From Pseudomonas costantinii (GTDB lineage Bacteria > Pseudomonadota > Gammaproteobacteria > Pseudomonadales > Pseudomonadaceae), in the NCBI RefSeq assembly GCF_001870435.1, contig NZ_MDDR01000007.1:1-64000 (forward strand): a stretch of DNA of 64,000 nt, in the 5' to 3' direction. This document shows, one piece after another, positions 18,285 through 26,986 of this stretch. The position numbers were made by a program, and so were the translations under genes. The notes beneath the pieces were generated by a model. It saw only the letters and a program-made list of their open reading frames with translations. It was not told the DNA's origin and did no database searches. How positions within the stretch are numbered: position 1 is the stretch's first letter; each line of letters opens with the position of its first letter.

Positions 18285-19778
18285 CTACTCTGGCAAATGC
18301 GCCACACCGTCTTCATCAGTCATTGCACGCTCGAGCAGATCAGCAGGCAGGCTTTTGCTGGCGCGAGCACCGAGCAACCTTAATTGCTCAATTCGACTGA
18401 CCAGATTTCCGCGTCCATCCGTCAGTTTGTTTCGTGCCGAACTGTAGGCCTTATCCAACTGTTGCAGGCGGTTGCCGACTTCATCCAAATCCTGAATAAA
18501 CAGCACGAACTTGTCGTAGAGCCAGCCGGCGCGCTCAGCGATTTCCCGGGCGTTCTGGCTCTGGCGCTCCTGCTTCCACAGACTGTCGATCACCCGCAGG
18601 GTGGCCAGTAAGGTAGTGGGGCTGACGATAACGATATGACGGTCAAAGGCTTCCTGGAACAGGTTCGGCTCGGCCTGCAGTGCGGCTGAAAAAGCCGCCT
18701 CGATCGGCACGAACAGCAGAACAAAATCCAGGCTGTGCAAGCCTTCCAGGCGTTTGTAATCCTTGCCCGCCAGCCCTTTCACATGATTGCGCAAAGACAG
18801 CACGTGCTGCTTGAGAGCGGCCTGACCGATCACGTCATCATCCGCCGCAACGTATTGTTGATAAGCCGTGAGGCTGACCTTGGAATCGACCACCACCTGC
18901 TTGTCACCAGGCAACATGATCAACACGTCCGGCTGAAAGCGCTCACCGTCCGGCCCTTTGAGACTGACTTGGGTCTGATACTCGCGGCCCTTCTCCAGAC
19001 CGGCATGTTCCAGCACCCGCTCCAGGATCAGCTCACCCCAGTTACCCTGGGTTTTCTGGCCCTTGAGGGCACGGGTCAGGTTGGTGGCTTCGTCCGACAG
19101 GCGCAAGTTCAATTGCTGCAGACGCTCAAGCTCCTTGGCCAGAGAGAAGCGTTCGCGCGCTTCGTTCTGATAGCTTTCTTCGACCCGCTTTTCGAAGGAC
19201 TGGATACGCTCCTTCAACGGATCGAGCAACTGACCCAGGCGCTCCTGGCTGGTTTCGGCAAAGCGCTGTTCACGTTCGTCGAAAATCTTCCCGGCAAGCT
19301 CCGCGAACTGCGCACGCAGTTCGTCCCGCGAGCCTTGCAAGTCAGTGAGACGTTGTTGATGACTGTCCTGTTGTTCACGCAGCTCAGCGCGCAGCGCAGC
19401 TGACAGCGCGTCGAGACGCCGCAGCTCGGCTTCCTTCGCATTGCGGTCGAGATTCCAGGCATGGGCCGCATCACGGGCGTTATCGCGGTCGATTTGCAGC
19501 AGCTCGACTTCACGGCGCACGGCGGCCAAGTCGGCCAGTTTGGCGACGTTGGCCTGGCTCAGATCGCTGATTTCGTCACGACTGGCCTCAAGCTGAGCGG
19601 CAAGCCCTTCCTGGGCCAGTTGCGCAGTGGCCAAACGCTCTTCGAGCAGTTCCCATCCGGTCATGCGCGCGCTCAGCCGCCGTTGAATCTGCCAGCACAC
19701 GGCCAATAAAGGCACCGCAGCACCCGCGAGTCCCAAGGCAATGCTGGTCCAGTCAAAAACCATAGCCATTTCTGCCAT
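18285..19778 (-). CDS. rmuC: DNA recombination protein RmuC
   Basis: A 497-residue protein with one N-terminal membrane segment (SIALGLAGAAVPLLAVCWQI), a long coiled coil (about 35-210) and a C-terminal nuclease-like RmuC domain. That domain includes NWGELILERVLEHAGLEKG and PDGERFQPDVLIMLPGDKQ, then VVDSKVSLTAYQQYV. E. coli RmuC limits recombination at inverted repeats. I start at the ATG at 19778; a GTG lies one codon earlier and another ATG four codons later. A small Sel1-like gene lies just upstream and may share its transcript. Confidence 0.94.
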   Translation of the reverse strand: MAEMAMVFDWTSIALGLAGAAVPLLAVCWQIQRRLSARMTGWELLEERLATAQLAQEGLAAQLEASRDEISDLSQANVAKLADLAAVRREVELLQIDRDNARDAAHAWNLDRNAKEAELRRLDALSAALRAELREQQDSHQQRLTDLQGSRDELRAQFAELAGKIFDEREQRFAETSQERLGQLLDPLKERIQSFEKRVEESYQNEARERFSLAKELERLQQLNLRLSDEATNLTRALKGQKTQGNWGELILERVLEHAGLEKGREYQTQVSLKGPDGERFQPDVLIMLPGDKQVVVDSKVSLTAYQQYVAADDDVIGQAALKQHVLSLRNHVKGLAGKDYKRLEGLHSLDFVLLFVPIEAAFSAALQAEPNLFQEAFDRHIVIVSPTTLLATLRVIDSLWKQERQSQNAREIAERAGWLYDKFVLFIQDLDEVGNRLQQLDKAYSSARNKLTDGRGNLVSRIEQLRLLGARASKSLPADLLERAMTDEDGVAHLPE

Positions 19779-19825
19779 CACCGAAAAAGAGCAAGGTTAA
19801 CGGAGCACAGGGGGCCCTGGACAGC

Positions 19826-20149
19826 TCAGTCTTCGACCTGCCCCAGTTCGCGCTGGGCGCGGCGGTCACCGGCGCGGGCGGCCAGGCGCAGCAGGTCGTG
19901 GCCGATGCGGCGATCGCGCGCGTTGCCGCACTCGCGGCACATCAATTGACCCAGGCGGCTTTGCGCGGCGACCACACCTTCACGGGCCGGCTGCTTGAGC
20001 AGGCGCCCAGCGAAGTGTTTGACGTTGGAGTTGTGCCCCAGGCGCGGGCTGTCAAGTAGCCACAAGGCGACCTTCAAGGAGAAGCGCTTGGGTGCGGTAA
20101 CAGTTTGGGGGAGGTCGGTAACAGAAGGTGATACTGAGCGAAACTTCAT
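19826..20149 (-). CDS. small basic protein, Sel1-repeat-like
   Basis: A 107-residue protein starting MKFRSVSPSV. The C-terminal half (AREGVVAAQSRLGQLMCREC and DLLRLAARAGDRRAQRELGQ) has the alternating A/G pattern of Sel1/TPR-like repeats; CREC is a possible redox or metal pair. It is rich in Arg and Lys. Function unknown. I reject a 53-codon upstream extension because the family-like part begins at this Met. It is 47 bp upstream of rmuC on the same strand. Confidence 0.65.
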   Translation of the reverse strand: MKFRSVSPSVTDLPQTVTAPKRFSLKVALWLLDSPRLGHNSNVKHFAGRLLKQPAREGVVAAQSRLGQLMCRECGNARDRRIGHDLLRLAARAGDRRAQRELGQVED

Positions 20150-20607
20150 AAAGCACTGTGGGACAGAACGGAAGGCGCGCCACTCTACTCTTTTTTTCGT
20201 ACAGGTAAAGATGAAAAAAACCTGCACGCCCGTTCTAGAGCAAGCGCTCGGGACAATCCACAGAAGCTGTGGATAACTCAGTGGACAACCCTCCTTTAAC
20301 TCGCTCAAAGCCCCATGGAATGGGGGCCGCAGTCAAACTGACGATTTTTTCACCAATAAAAAAAAGCGATATTTTTCATTGACTTAAATTTTCATTGCAG
20401 GCAAATGGCGACGCTTCCAAGCAGTTGACAGAGTGGTTACATACCTCGCAACTAATGTGCACAAGTACCCACCCACTGGTTATATCGCCGGTGCTTTTTG
20501 CTTCAACGCACCGGAAAGATGTTACCGGTAGGCTAAACCAAGGGACTATTCAAATCTGTCCCGGCTCGCCACACTGCCCCACCGACAACGTAACCATGTA
20601 AGGGCTG

Positions 20608-20913
20608 ATGAAAGGAATCTTGTTATTCGCTGTGTTGCTGCTGGCTATCTGCGCAACCTCACTCGGAATCAATGCGGCACTGCCCTCCCCCGACGGCGCA
20701 CTATTTGCCATCGCCATCCTGCTTTCGGCAGCGTTTACCGCAGTGAGCCTGTGCATCGAGTTAGGTGACGGTCGGATCAATGACATGCGTGACGTGATGA
20801 AAGTCATCGAAACTGGTCGCTCGTTACGCCTGACCCTCGCGGCTTATGGGCTAGGCTGCTCGGTGGCCGCAGCCGCCACAGTGCTGATCTATCGCGGACT
20901 GTTGGGCGGCTGA
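20608..20913 (+). CDS. small membrane protein, function unknown
   Basis: A 101-residue protein with three hydrophobic segments: about 4-23, 30-50 and 77-97. A charged loop between the second and third (ELGDGRINDMRDVMKVIETGRS) is likely cytoplasmic. No family recognised. The 299 bp upstream (20309-20607) are AT-rich at 20340-20400 and hold no convincing gene. The next gene is 443 bp downstream. Confidence 0.6.
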   Translation: MKGILLFAVLLLAICATSLGINAALPSPDGALFAIAILLSAAFTAVSLCIELGDGRINDMRDVMKVIETGRSLRLTLAAYGLGCSVAAAATVLIYRGLLGG

Positions 20914-21356
20914 TTGAAGTTTTTTGGTTAGCACACTTCCCTTCCTTGTTTCAATCCGTTACTATCCGCGGCGTTAGTACCAAGCTGAAAGTCAATTCTG
21001 GTCGAATAACTCCCCTGAACAACACGGGATCGACCACCTCGATGGTTTCCAGGTATTTCTTGCGACGACACTGCCTTTGAACAAGCAAAGGGTGCCGCCA
21101 AGCTTCAATACTCTGACCGAACCAACCTGCAAATTGATCAGGATCTTCACCCCGGGCCCAGAACCTTTGCCCCTGTTGTGTTGCCTGCCCTCCTAAGTAC
21201 CTACCTGCCAGCCCAAGCGCGCCTAACTTATCAGCGCTTCAAACTGGCTGCTTTGTTCCAGTCGGGTTCTTCGTTTGATCAATGGTGATCAACGTTACTG
21301 GAACGTTTTAACGTTGCACGGTTCTTATCCGTGTCATTTGTAGGAACACCAATAAT
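20914..21356 (+). other. 443-bp gap with structured 3' end; possible leader or small RNA
   Basis: No supported ORF. Close to the next gene there are two dyads: CAACGTT (21290-21296) with AACGTTG (21310-21316), then a CACGG/CCGTG stem (21317-21333). A GATCAATGGTGATC dyad lies at 21278-21291. These could form a structured 5' leader for the 74-aa gene. I see no intrinsic terminator that would mark an independent small RNA. Confidence 0.4.
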
Positions 21357-21581
21357 ATGTCCACTCAAATCCACACTCAGGATGCCATTCGCACCCTCAC
21401 CAATGCTTTTGCTCCAATGAACTGCCTGATCATGGCCGCTCGCAAAGGCTGCTTCAGCTTCACCCTGGTCAACGAACACGGCATCGCTCGTCACAGCGAA
21501 CGCCTGTACCCCGATCAATACTCCAGCGCAGAACCGCTGCAGGCCGTGATCGAGCGTACCCGTCAGGCACTGACTGCCTGA
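21357..21581 (+). CDS. small conserved hypothetical protein
   Basis: A 74-residue soluble protein beginning MSTQIHTQDAIRTLTNAFAP, with a middle beta-type stretch KGCFSFTLVNEHGIARHSER and a C-terminal helix. I recognise no family. Support for it as a gene: a Shine-Dalgarno-like TAGGAAC before the ATG, good codon use and a strong intrinsic terminator directly after. The upstream region can fold into hairpins. Confidence 0.7.
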   Translation: MSTQIHTQDAIRTLTNAFAPMNCLIMAARKGCFSFTLVNEHGIARHSERLYPDQYSSAEPLQAVIERTRQALTA

Positions 21582-21602
21582 TCGACCCGAGTCGCTGAAA
21601 CA

Positions 21603-21637
21603 CAAAAAACCCTGTTTAAAAAACAGGGTTTTTTATT
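21603..21637 (+). terminator. intrinsic terminator after the 74-aa gene
   Basis: A stem AAAACCCTGTTT/AAACAGGGTTTT followed by T residues (GGGTTTTTTATTG), directly after the stop at 21581. A classic Rho-independent terminator; it is nearly symmetric and could work on both strands. Confidence 0.9.
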
Positions 21638-21859
21638 GCCTGAAATTCGGCTTTGGAGCGTCTGCACTAAGTTCCAATAGATATAAACGTTATAACTAAA
21701 TGAAGAAGATGTTTTAAAAACAGTCCTTTACATCATAAATATGACACTACACTTCAACTCAAGCGGCATGATCCGCTTACGACGAGCCTGAGATCCGATC
21801 CACAGCTGCCAAGCCCCCTTCTCAGGCATCGTCGACCACTTTCATGGATTGAGGCTTGT

Positions 21860-22342
21860 ATGGGTATCGCCGCCAGCGAATTGTGTCGTTATGTGATCAG
21901 GCCGACGTTGCTTTATCTCGGCTGCCACAACCCGACAGCTGAGTCTCTGCTGCTGGGCATTGCCGCCAGCCAGTCTGAACTTGGCTCCGCCCTGCATGAT
22001 CGGCGCGGCCATGGCCTGTACAGCATCACCGAACCTCGCCACCGCGCCCTCTGGGACGATTACCTCGCACTGGACCCAGAACGTGCCAGCCTGGTTCGCG
22101 GCCTGGCCAGCCAGCATGCGTTCCTCAGTGCCCCACAGTTGGAACTGACGGTCAACTTGCGTTACGCCACCGCCATCGCCTGGCTGCTTGTCGAACAACA
22201 TCGCCCCGCACTACCACCGCCTGACGATGTACTGGCCATGGCGCGTATCTGGAAAGAAATATTTCACCCTCAAGGTCGACTGCGAGATTTCGCCCAAACC
22301 TGGAAAACCTGTGTTTCACCCATGAATCAGGTCACTTGTTGA
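21860..22342 (+). CDS. hypothetical protein resembling a phage-associated family
   Basis: A 160-residue protein starting MGIAASELCRYVIRPTLLYL, with GAGG just upstream. The segment LLLGIAASQSELGSALHD ... GLYSITEPRHRALWDDYLAL recalls a family of phage-encoded proteins with the pattern LLLGTAAQES..LG ... G..Q.EP.TH..IW.NYL. That family is thought to be lysozyme-like, with Glu in the QSE position. No other phage gene is nearby, so this is a domesticated copy or a remnant. The resemblance is from memory. Confidence 0.6.
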   Translation: MGIAASELCRYVIRPTLLYLGCHNPTAESLLLGIAASQSELGSALHDRRGHGLYSITEPRHRALWDDYLALDPERASLVRGLASQHAFLSAPQLELTVNLRYATAIAWLLVEQHRPALPPPDDVLAMARIWKEIFHPQGRLRDFAQTWKTCVSPMNQVTC

Positions 22343-22488
22343 TCAGGCGTTTTGCAAGATTCGGCTAAAAACGCTTATTTTGGTCTGATTGTCCTACAAA
22401 AAGGCTCTATCTCCTGCATTTCAGCCTATAGCGCTAACTTCAATTTATTGTTACTTTCCGCAGCGGTGATCACCACGGAGTTCTAATA

Positions 22489-23781
22489 ATGAAAAAAGTA
22501 ATGCTCAAGACCACACTTAGCCTCGCCGTTACCATGGCATCCTCCCAACTGTTCGCAAGCGGCTTTGCCCTCAACGAACAAGACGTCGCCGGTATGGGTA
22601 CGGGTTTCGCAGGCCGCTCTTCTTCTGCCGATAACGCAAGCACTGTCTACGGTAACCCTGCCGGTATGGCTCGCCTCGAAGGCCAGCAAATTACGGGTGG
22701 TGTTGCAGCGATTGACGCTACATCGAATATCAAAGATGCCAGCGGTACAGCTCGTGGCTCCAACAAAGGCGACATGGTGCCTTTCACTGCTGTGCCTTTC
22801 GGCTTCTACACCAACAAACTCAACGATCAGTGGGCTATCGGCTTTGGTGTTTACGCACCGTTCGGCCTGAAGACTGACTACGAGCGTGGCTTCCAAGGTC
22901 GCCCTTTCGGCAACAAAAGTGAAGTGGCGGTCATCACCTTCCAGCCGACTGTCAGCTATGCCTTCAATGACAAGGTTTCGATCGGTTTTGGTCCGACCAT
23001 CAACCGCATCTCCGGCACTCTGGAGTCGCAGCCGAACCTGGCAGGCGTTGGCCTGGTGGGCAGCGGCGACAACAAAATCAAGGTTAAAGGTGATGACACC
23101 GCCCTCGGTTTCAACGCCGGTATCCTGGTACAAGCCACAGACACCACGCGTGTCGGCCTGACCTATCACTCGGAAGTGAAGTACAAGCTCGAAGGTCATA
23201 CCGACGTCACTCCAGGCGCAGGCGTTCCTTCGTTCCTCCTCGGTGCAGGGCGCTACGATGCTTCGTTGAAAGTTGACACCCCTGAATCCTGGGACGCATC
23301 GGTCACTCAAGACTTGAACGACGCCTGGAAGGTATACGGTGGTGCAACCTGGACTCGCTGGAGCCGCCTGAAAGACATTACCGTCAACAACGAAGGCGTG
23401 ACGACAGCTGGCGGTGCACTCGCACCTCGCATCGTCGGCCAGATCTCAGAGCCACAGAACTGGCACGATACCTGGGCCTATGCCCTGGGTACTTCGTACC
23501 AACTCACCAAGCAAGTGGTACTGCGTACCGGTCTGACCTTCGACCAGTCGCCTACCAACAATACTGATCGTTCGCCGCGCATCCCTACTGGCGACCGGAC
23601 CATCTTCAGTGTTGGCCTGGGTTACGCAGTGATGGATAACATGACCGTCGATGTGGCTTATTCCTACCTCAAGGAAGAAGCTGTCACGGTTAATAAAACC
23701 AACGCACTGGGCCAGAACTACAAAGCCAAGTACGAGAACAGCGCCAACGGTTTCGGCCTGGGCGTAACGTACAAGTTCTGA
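22489..23781 (+). CDS. fadL: FadL/OmpP1-family outer-membrane transporter
   Basis: An outer-membrane long-chain fatty acid (or other hydrophobe) channel, 430 residues. The signal peptide is about 1-24, cleaved near LFASG. The mature start SGFALNEQDVAGMGTGFAGR and the YGNPAGMARL motif are FadL hallmarks, and the barrel ends in GLGVTYKF with a terminal Phe. Monocistronic, with a strong terminator after it. Relatives such as TodX transport aromatics, so the exact substrate is open. Confidence 0.92.
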   Translation: MKKVMLKTTLSLAVTMASSQLFASGFALNEQDVAGMGTGFAGRSSSADNASTVYGNPAGMARLEGQQITGGVAAIDATSNIKDASGTARGSNKGDMVPFTAVPFGFYTNKLNDQWAIGFGVYAPFGLKTDYERGFQGRPFGNKSEVAVITFQPTVSYAFNDKVSIGFGPTINRISGTLESQPNLAGVGLVGSGDNKIKVKGDDTALGFNAGILVQATDTTRVGLTYHSEVKYKLEGHTDVTPGAGVPSFLLGAGRYDASLKVDTPESWDASVTQDLNDAWKVYGGATWTRWSRLKDITVNNEGVTTAGGALAPRIVGQISEPQNWHDTWAYALGTSYQLTKQVVLRTGLTFDQSPTNNTDRSPRIPTGDRTIFSVGLGYAVMDNMTVDVAYSYLKEEAVTVNKTNALGQNYKAKYENSANGFGLGVTYKF

Positions 23782-23795
23782 TCTAACGCTGCATG

Positions 23796-23835
23796 AAAAA
23801 GCCCCGCTCTCCTGCAAGGGAGGCGGGGCTTTTTA
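23796..23835. terminator. bidirectional intrinsic terminator
   Basis: AAAAAGCCCCGC ... GCGGGGCTTTTT with a short TCTCCTGCAAGGGAG top, between the convergent fadL and glutathione-peroxidase-like genes. A/T runs flank both sides. Confidence 0.9.
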
Positions 23836-23846
23836 GTGCGCGATAA

Positions 23847-24395
23847 TCAGGGCTTGGAAGCCAACGCCTCTTCCACCGCCTTGATCAAATCCGGGCTGTC
23901 CGGCTTGGTCAAACTGGAGAAGCTGGCGATCACCTTGCCCTGGCGATCGATCACGTACTTATAGAAATTCCACTTCGGCGCACTGCTCTGCTGCGCCAGG
24001 ACCTTGAACAAGTGCACCGCATCCGGGCCTTTGACCTTCTGCGGCTCGGTCATGGTGAAGGTCACGCCGTAATTCACGTAACACACCTTGGCGGTCTCTT
24101 CGCCGGTCTTGGCTTCCTGCTTGAAATCATCGGACGGCACGCCAATCACTTCCAGCCCCTGGCCTTTGTAGCGCTGATACAAGGCTTCGAGACCTTTGAA
24201 TTGCGGGGCGAACCCACAGAAGCTCGCGGTGTTGACGATCACCAGCGGCTTGCCGGCAAAGCGCTGGCACAGGTCAATGGATTCCTTGGCCCGCAGCTTG
24301 GGCAATTGGCCCTCCAGCAACGGCGGGCAATTGGCAGCCATGACCACACTGCCAACAGCCATCAGGACGGGTACAGCGAGCCAACGCCTCAACAT
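23847..24395 (-). CDS. exported glutathione-peroxidase-like protein
   Basis: A 182-residue thiol peroxidase of the GPx family. A signal peptide (about 1-20, ending VVMAA) suggests the periplasm. The catalytic motif is [11 protein letters not shown] (Cys at about 60) and the WNF motif (KWNFYKYVI) supplies the catalytic Trp and Asn. An extra Cys in KVCYVNYG may resolve the disulfide. Bacterial GPx of this type usually use thioredoxin, not glutathione. It follows the MFS/39-aa gene pair on the same strand. Confidence 0.9.
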   Translation of the reverse strand: MLRRWLAVPVLMAVGSVVMAANCPPLLEGQLPKLRAKESIDLCQRFAGKPLVIVNTASFCGFAPQFKGLEALYQRYKGQGLEVIGVPSDDFKQEAKTGEETAKVCYVNYGVTFTMTEPQKVKGPDAVHLFKVLAQQSSAPKWNFYKYVIDRQGKVIASFSSLTKPDSPDLIKAVEEALASKP

Positions 24396-24429
24396 GTCGA
24401 AAGTCCTTGAGTCAGTTCAGACACAGAAC

Positions 24430-24549
24430 TTAACAGATCGCCATACCCAACTGCATCAACGCAAGACCACCTTGCTGCCAACCCCACCAGGCCAGCAGCA
24501 ACAGGACCAGCATTGCCGGGATGGCCAACCACCTCAAAGTCACACTCAT
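24430..24549 (-). CDS. 39-residue membrane peptide coupled to the MFS gene
   Basis: Reading the minus strand from 24549 gives MSVTLRWLAIPAMLVLLLLA followed by WWGWQQGGLALMQLGMAIC and stop: one transmembrane helix with a tryptophan-rich flank. Its ATG overlaps the TGA of the MFS gene (ATGA, 24546-24549), typical of translational coupling, and GGAGG lies upstream inside the MFS end. It is too short for most gene finders. It could be an accessory subunit of the transporter. Function unknown; real coding status is inferred from overlap and composition. Confidence 0.55.
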   Translation of the reverse strand: MSVTLRWLAIPAMLVLLLLAWWGWQQGGLALMQLGMAIC

Positions 24550-25754
24550 GCTGCCTCCATCTGCGCCTGCAATCGCGCCACCGGTCGCTCGCGCACCGGC
24601 CAGTTAAGGGCCGCAGCGAGCAGGCTCAACAGAATCGCCACCTGCCAGATCAAATCGTAGCTGCCGGTTCGATCATAGACCACCCCACCCAACCATCCGC
24701 CGAGGAACGAACCGAGCTGGTGGAACAGGAAGACGATCCCACCGAGCATCGAGAGGTTTCGCACCCCAAACAATGTTGCGACGGTGCCGTTGGTCAGCGG
24801 CACGGTGGACAGCCACAGGAAACCCATGGCCATGCCGAACAGGTAGGCTGTGACTTCAGTCACCGGCGCCCACAGGAACAGCGCGATCACCACCGCGCGC
24901 AACAGGTACAGACCGGTGAGCAGGCGCGGCTTGGACATGCGTCCACCGAGCCAACCGGCGGTGTAAGTGCCAAGCACGTTAAACAGACCGATTAACGCCA
25001 GCACCGTGGTGCCCACCGTCGCAGGCAAATGCTGGTCCACCAGATAGGCCGGCAGGTGCACACCGATAAACACCACCTGAAAACCGCACACGAAAAATCC
25101 GAAGGCCAGCAACCAGAAACCGGAGTGGGAGCAAGCTTCCTTTAATGCTTCGCGCAGCGTTTGCTGACCGACCATGACCGGCAGCGGTTTGTCCTTAAGC
25201 ATCGCCACCAGCGGCAAGATCAACGCCACCATCATGCCCAACGCCAATAATGCAGCCGACCAACCCAACCAGCCAATCAAGCCCAAGGTGCCTGGCACCA
25301 TGGCGAACTGGCCGAACGAACCCGCAGCGCTCGCGATGCCCATGGCCATGCTGCGTTTTTCCGGCGGCACGGCGCGGCCGACCACACCAAGGATGACCGA
25401 GAACGAGGTGCCCGACAGGCCAATACCAATCAGCAAACCGGCACTCAACGACAACGACCACGCCGAATCGGACATCCCCATCAGAACCAGGCCCACGGCG
25501 TATAACACCCCGCCGACAAACACGGCTTTGGTCGCGCCGAAGCGGTCAGCCAAGGCGCCGGTAAACGGTTGAGCCAAGCCCCAAATCAAGTTCTGCAAAG
25601 CGATGGCGAAGGCGAAAGTCTCACGCCCCCAGCCGAATTCGGTACTCATGGGTGCCAGAAACAGGCCGAAGCCATGCCGCACGCCCAGGGACAACGCCAG
25701 AATCAGCGCACTCCCCAAAAGAACCCAGCCGCTGGTGCGCCACATCGAAGTCAT
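24546..25754 (-). CDS. MFS transporter
   Basis: A 402-residue, 12-helix major facilitator. The loop 2-3 signature ALADRFGATKAVFVGG and the VVGRAVPPEKRSMAMGIASA region are typical. The N-terminal ...GVRHGFGLFLAPMSTEFGWGRETFA resembles oxalate/formate-antiporter-like (OFA/monocarboxylate) carriers, so a small organic acid is possible. A MarR gene lies upstream on the same strand and a perfect palindrome sits between them. A 39-residue ORF overlaps its stop. Confidence 0.9.
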   Translation of the reverse strand: MTSMWRTSGWVLLGSALILALSLGVRHGFGLFLAPMSTEFGWGRETFAFAIALQNLIWGLAQPFTGALADRFGATKAVFVGGVLYAVGLVLMGMSDSAWSLSLSAGLLIGIGLSGTSFSVILGVVGRAVPPEKRSMAMGIASAAGSFGQFAMVPGTLGLIGWLGWSAALLALGMMVALILPLVAMLKDKPLPVMVGQQTLREALKEACSHSGFWLLAFGFFVCGFQVVFIGVHLPAYLVDQHLPATVGTTVLALIGLFNVLGTYTAGWLGGRMSKPRLLTGLYLLRAVVIALFLWAPVTEVTAYLFGMAMGFLWLSTVPLTNGTVATLFGVRNLSMLGGIVFLFHQLGSFLGGWLGGVVYDRTGSYDLIWQVAILLSLLAAALNWPVRERPVARLQAQMEAA

Positions 25755-25770
25755 TTCTTATTCTCCGCTC

Positions 25771-25786
25771 GCGGGTATATACCCGC
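25771..25786. promoter_or_regulatory. palindromic operator upstream of the MFS gene
   Basis: GCGGGTATATACCCGC is a perfect 16-bp palindrome 17 bp upstream of the MFS start. A related sequence lies in front of the marR start, so it is the likely binding site of that regulator. Confidence 0.65.
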
Positions 25787-25808
25787 TTGTATTCGAACAA
25801 ACTCCCCT

Positions 25809-26213
25809 TCAGGCGAGTTCATCCAGCAAGGCCAACAGGGTTTCGCGTTTTTCCGCGCCCAGTTGATCGATCAATTTCTGCTGTGCCGTTTCCCAAGCCG
25901 GCAACGCGGCGGCCAGTCGTTCTTCGCCGGCTTCGGTCAACAGCACCAAGCGGTTGCGCAGATCATCGCCTTCGACCAACTGCACCAGACCTTCACCTTC
26001 CAGTACCCGCAGGTTGCGCCCCAAGGTACTGCGATCCAGGCCCATGGCTTCCGCCAGACTGGAAATGCTCGGTTGGTCGAGGCGCTGCAGGTTACACAGC
26101 AAAGAATACTGGGCGACGTTGATCCCGAAGCCGTCAAGGGCGCCGTCGTAATGCCTGCTGACGCCACGGGCGGCACGACGCAGGTTGGTGCATAAACATT
26201 GGGAGGCAAGCAT
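25809..26213 (-). CDS. MarR-family transcriptional regulator
   Basis: A 134-residue winged-helix repressor. The DNA-binding part is SISSLAEAMGLDRSTLGRNLRVLEGEGLV (about 49-77) with wing VEGDDLRNRLVLLTEAGEE. It precedes the MFS gene on the same strand with 54 bp between them. Imperfect and perfect TATATA palindromes lie before this gene and before the MFS gene, consistent with autoregulation and repression of the transporter. A Cys pair (CLC at 6-8) near the N-terminus might sense oxidants; this is speculation. Confidence 0.9.
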   Translation of the reverse strand: MLASQCLCTNLRRAARGVSRHYDGALDGFGINVAQYSLLCNLQRLDQPSISSLAEAMGLDRSTLGRNLRVLEGEGLVQLVEGDDLRNRLVLLTEAGEERLAAALPAWETAQQKLIDQLGAEKRETLLALLDELA

Positions 26214-26218
26214 AGAGC

Positions 26219-26233
26219 GTGTATATACCCGGG
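26219..26233. promoter_or_regulatory. operator-like palindrome upstream of marR
   Basis: GTGTATATACCCGGG, an imperfect version of the GGGTATATACCC palindrome found before the MFS gene. It lies 5 bp upstream of the marR start codon, where bound repressor would block initiation. Confidence 0.5.
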
Positions 26234-26255
26234 ATTAAGGAAATGCAAGAAAGTG

Positions 26256-26984
26256 TTACAGAACCAGCCCAATCAGAACGGCCACTTCCAGCAGCTCCAG
26301 CAGAGCACCAGCAGTGTCGCCCGTGGTGCCGCCAAGACGATTGACCATCAACTGGCGCAGGCCGATAAAGCACAGCGCTGCGATTAAAACGGCGATGCCG
26401 CCACTGAAACCGCCTATCAGGATACAGGCCAGACCGCTGAGGATCAGTACCTGTTGGCCGACGATCCTCGGTAAATGATCCGACAGCGCCTGGCCCAACC
26501 CACCTGCACGCACGTAGCGTGTTGTAAGAAACAACGCCAGCATCGAAGCACGTCCGATCAGTGGTGCGAGGATCAGCGCCATGCCATTGTGCTGCTCGAT
26601 CAACGCCACCAACGCAGTGAACTTGAGCAGTAACACCAAACCCAAGGTGACCACGGCTATCGGCCCGCTGCGCGGGTCTTTCATGATGCTCAGCGTGCGC
26701 TCACGATCACCGAAGCCACCGAGCCAGGCATCCGCGCTGTCCGCCAGGCCGTCCAGGTGCAAACCACCACTGAGCAGCACCCACGCCGTCAGCAGCAGCG
26801 CAGCGTGCAGCAGCAGCGGCGCGCCCATCAACGCCATATTCAGGCCCCACAACAGCAGCCCGAAGAGCAAACCCACCAACGGGTAGAACAGCAGCGAGCG
26901 CCCCAGTTCCTGGGGCTGTGGCATGCCAGGCAAACGAATCGGCAGGCTGCTGAGAAATTGCAGGGCGATCCAGAACGGCAGCAT
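26256..26984 (-). CDS. cobS: adenosylcobinamide-GDP ribazoletransferase
   Basis: Joins adenosylcobinamide-GDP with alpha-ribazole (or its phosphate) to give adenosylcobalamin (5'-phosphate), the last nucleotide-loop step, at the inner membrane. 242 residues, multi-spanning. The conserved ALNMALMGAPLLLHAALLL, LSGGLHLDGLADSADAWLGG and DPRSGPIAVVTLGLVL segments (Asp-rich LDGLADSADAW) identify it. Also called CobV. It is the last gene of the cob operon, 2 bp after cobC. Confidence 0.96.
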   Translation of the reverse strand: MLPFWIALQFLSSLPIRLPGMPQPQELGRSLLFYPLVGLLFGLLLWGLNMALMGAPLLLHAALLLTAWVLLSGGLHLDGLADSADAWLGGFGDRERTLSIMKDPRSGPIAVVTLGLVLLLKFTALVALIEQHNGMALILAPLIGRASMLALFLTTRYVRAGGLGQALSDHLPRIVGQQVLILSGLACILIGGFSGGIAVLIAALCFIGLRQLMVNRLGGTTGDTAGALLELLEVAVLIGLVL

Positions 26985-26986
26985 CG

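Noticed and set aside
20395..20601. 68-codon ORF before the 101-aa membrane protein
   Set aside because: No ribosome site and no recognisable composition; it lies in an AT-rich upstream region that more likely holds a promoter.
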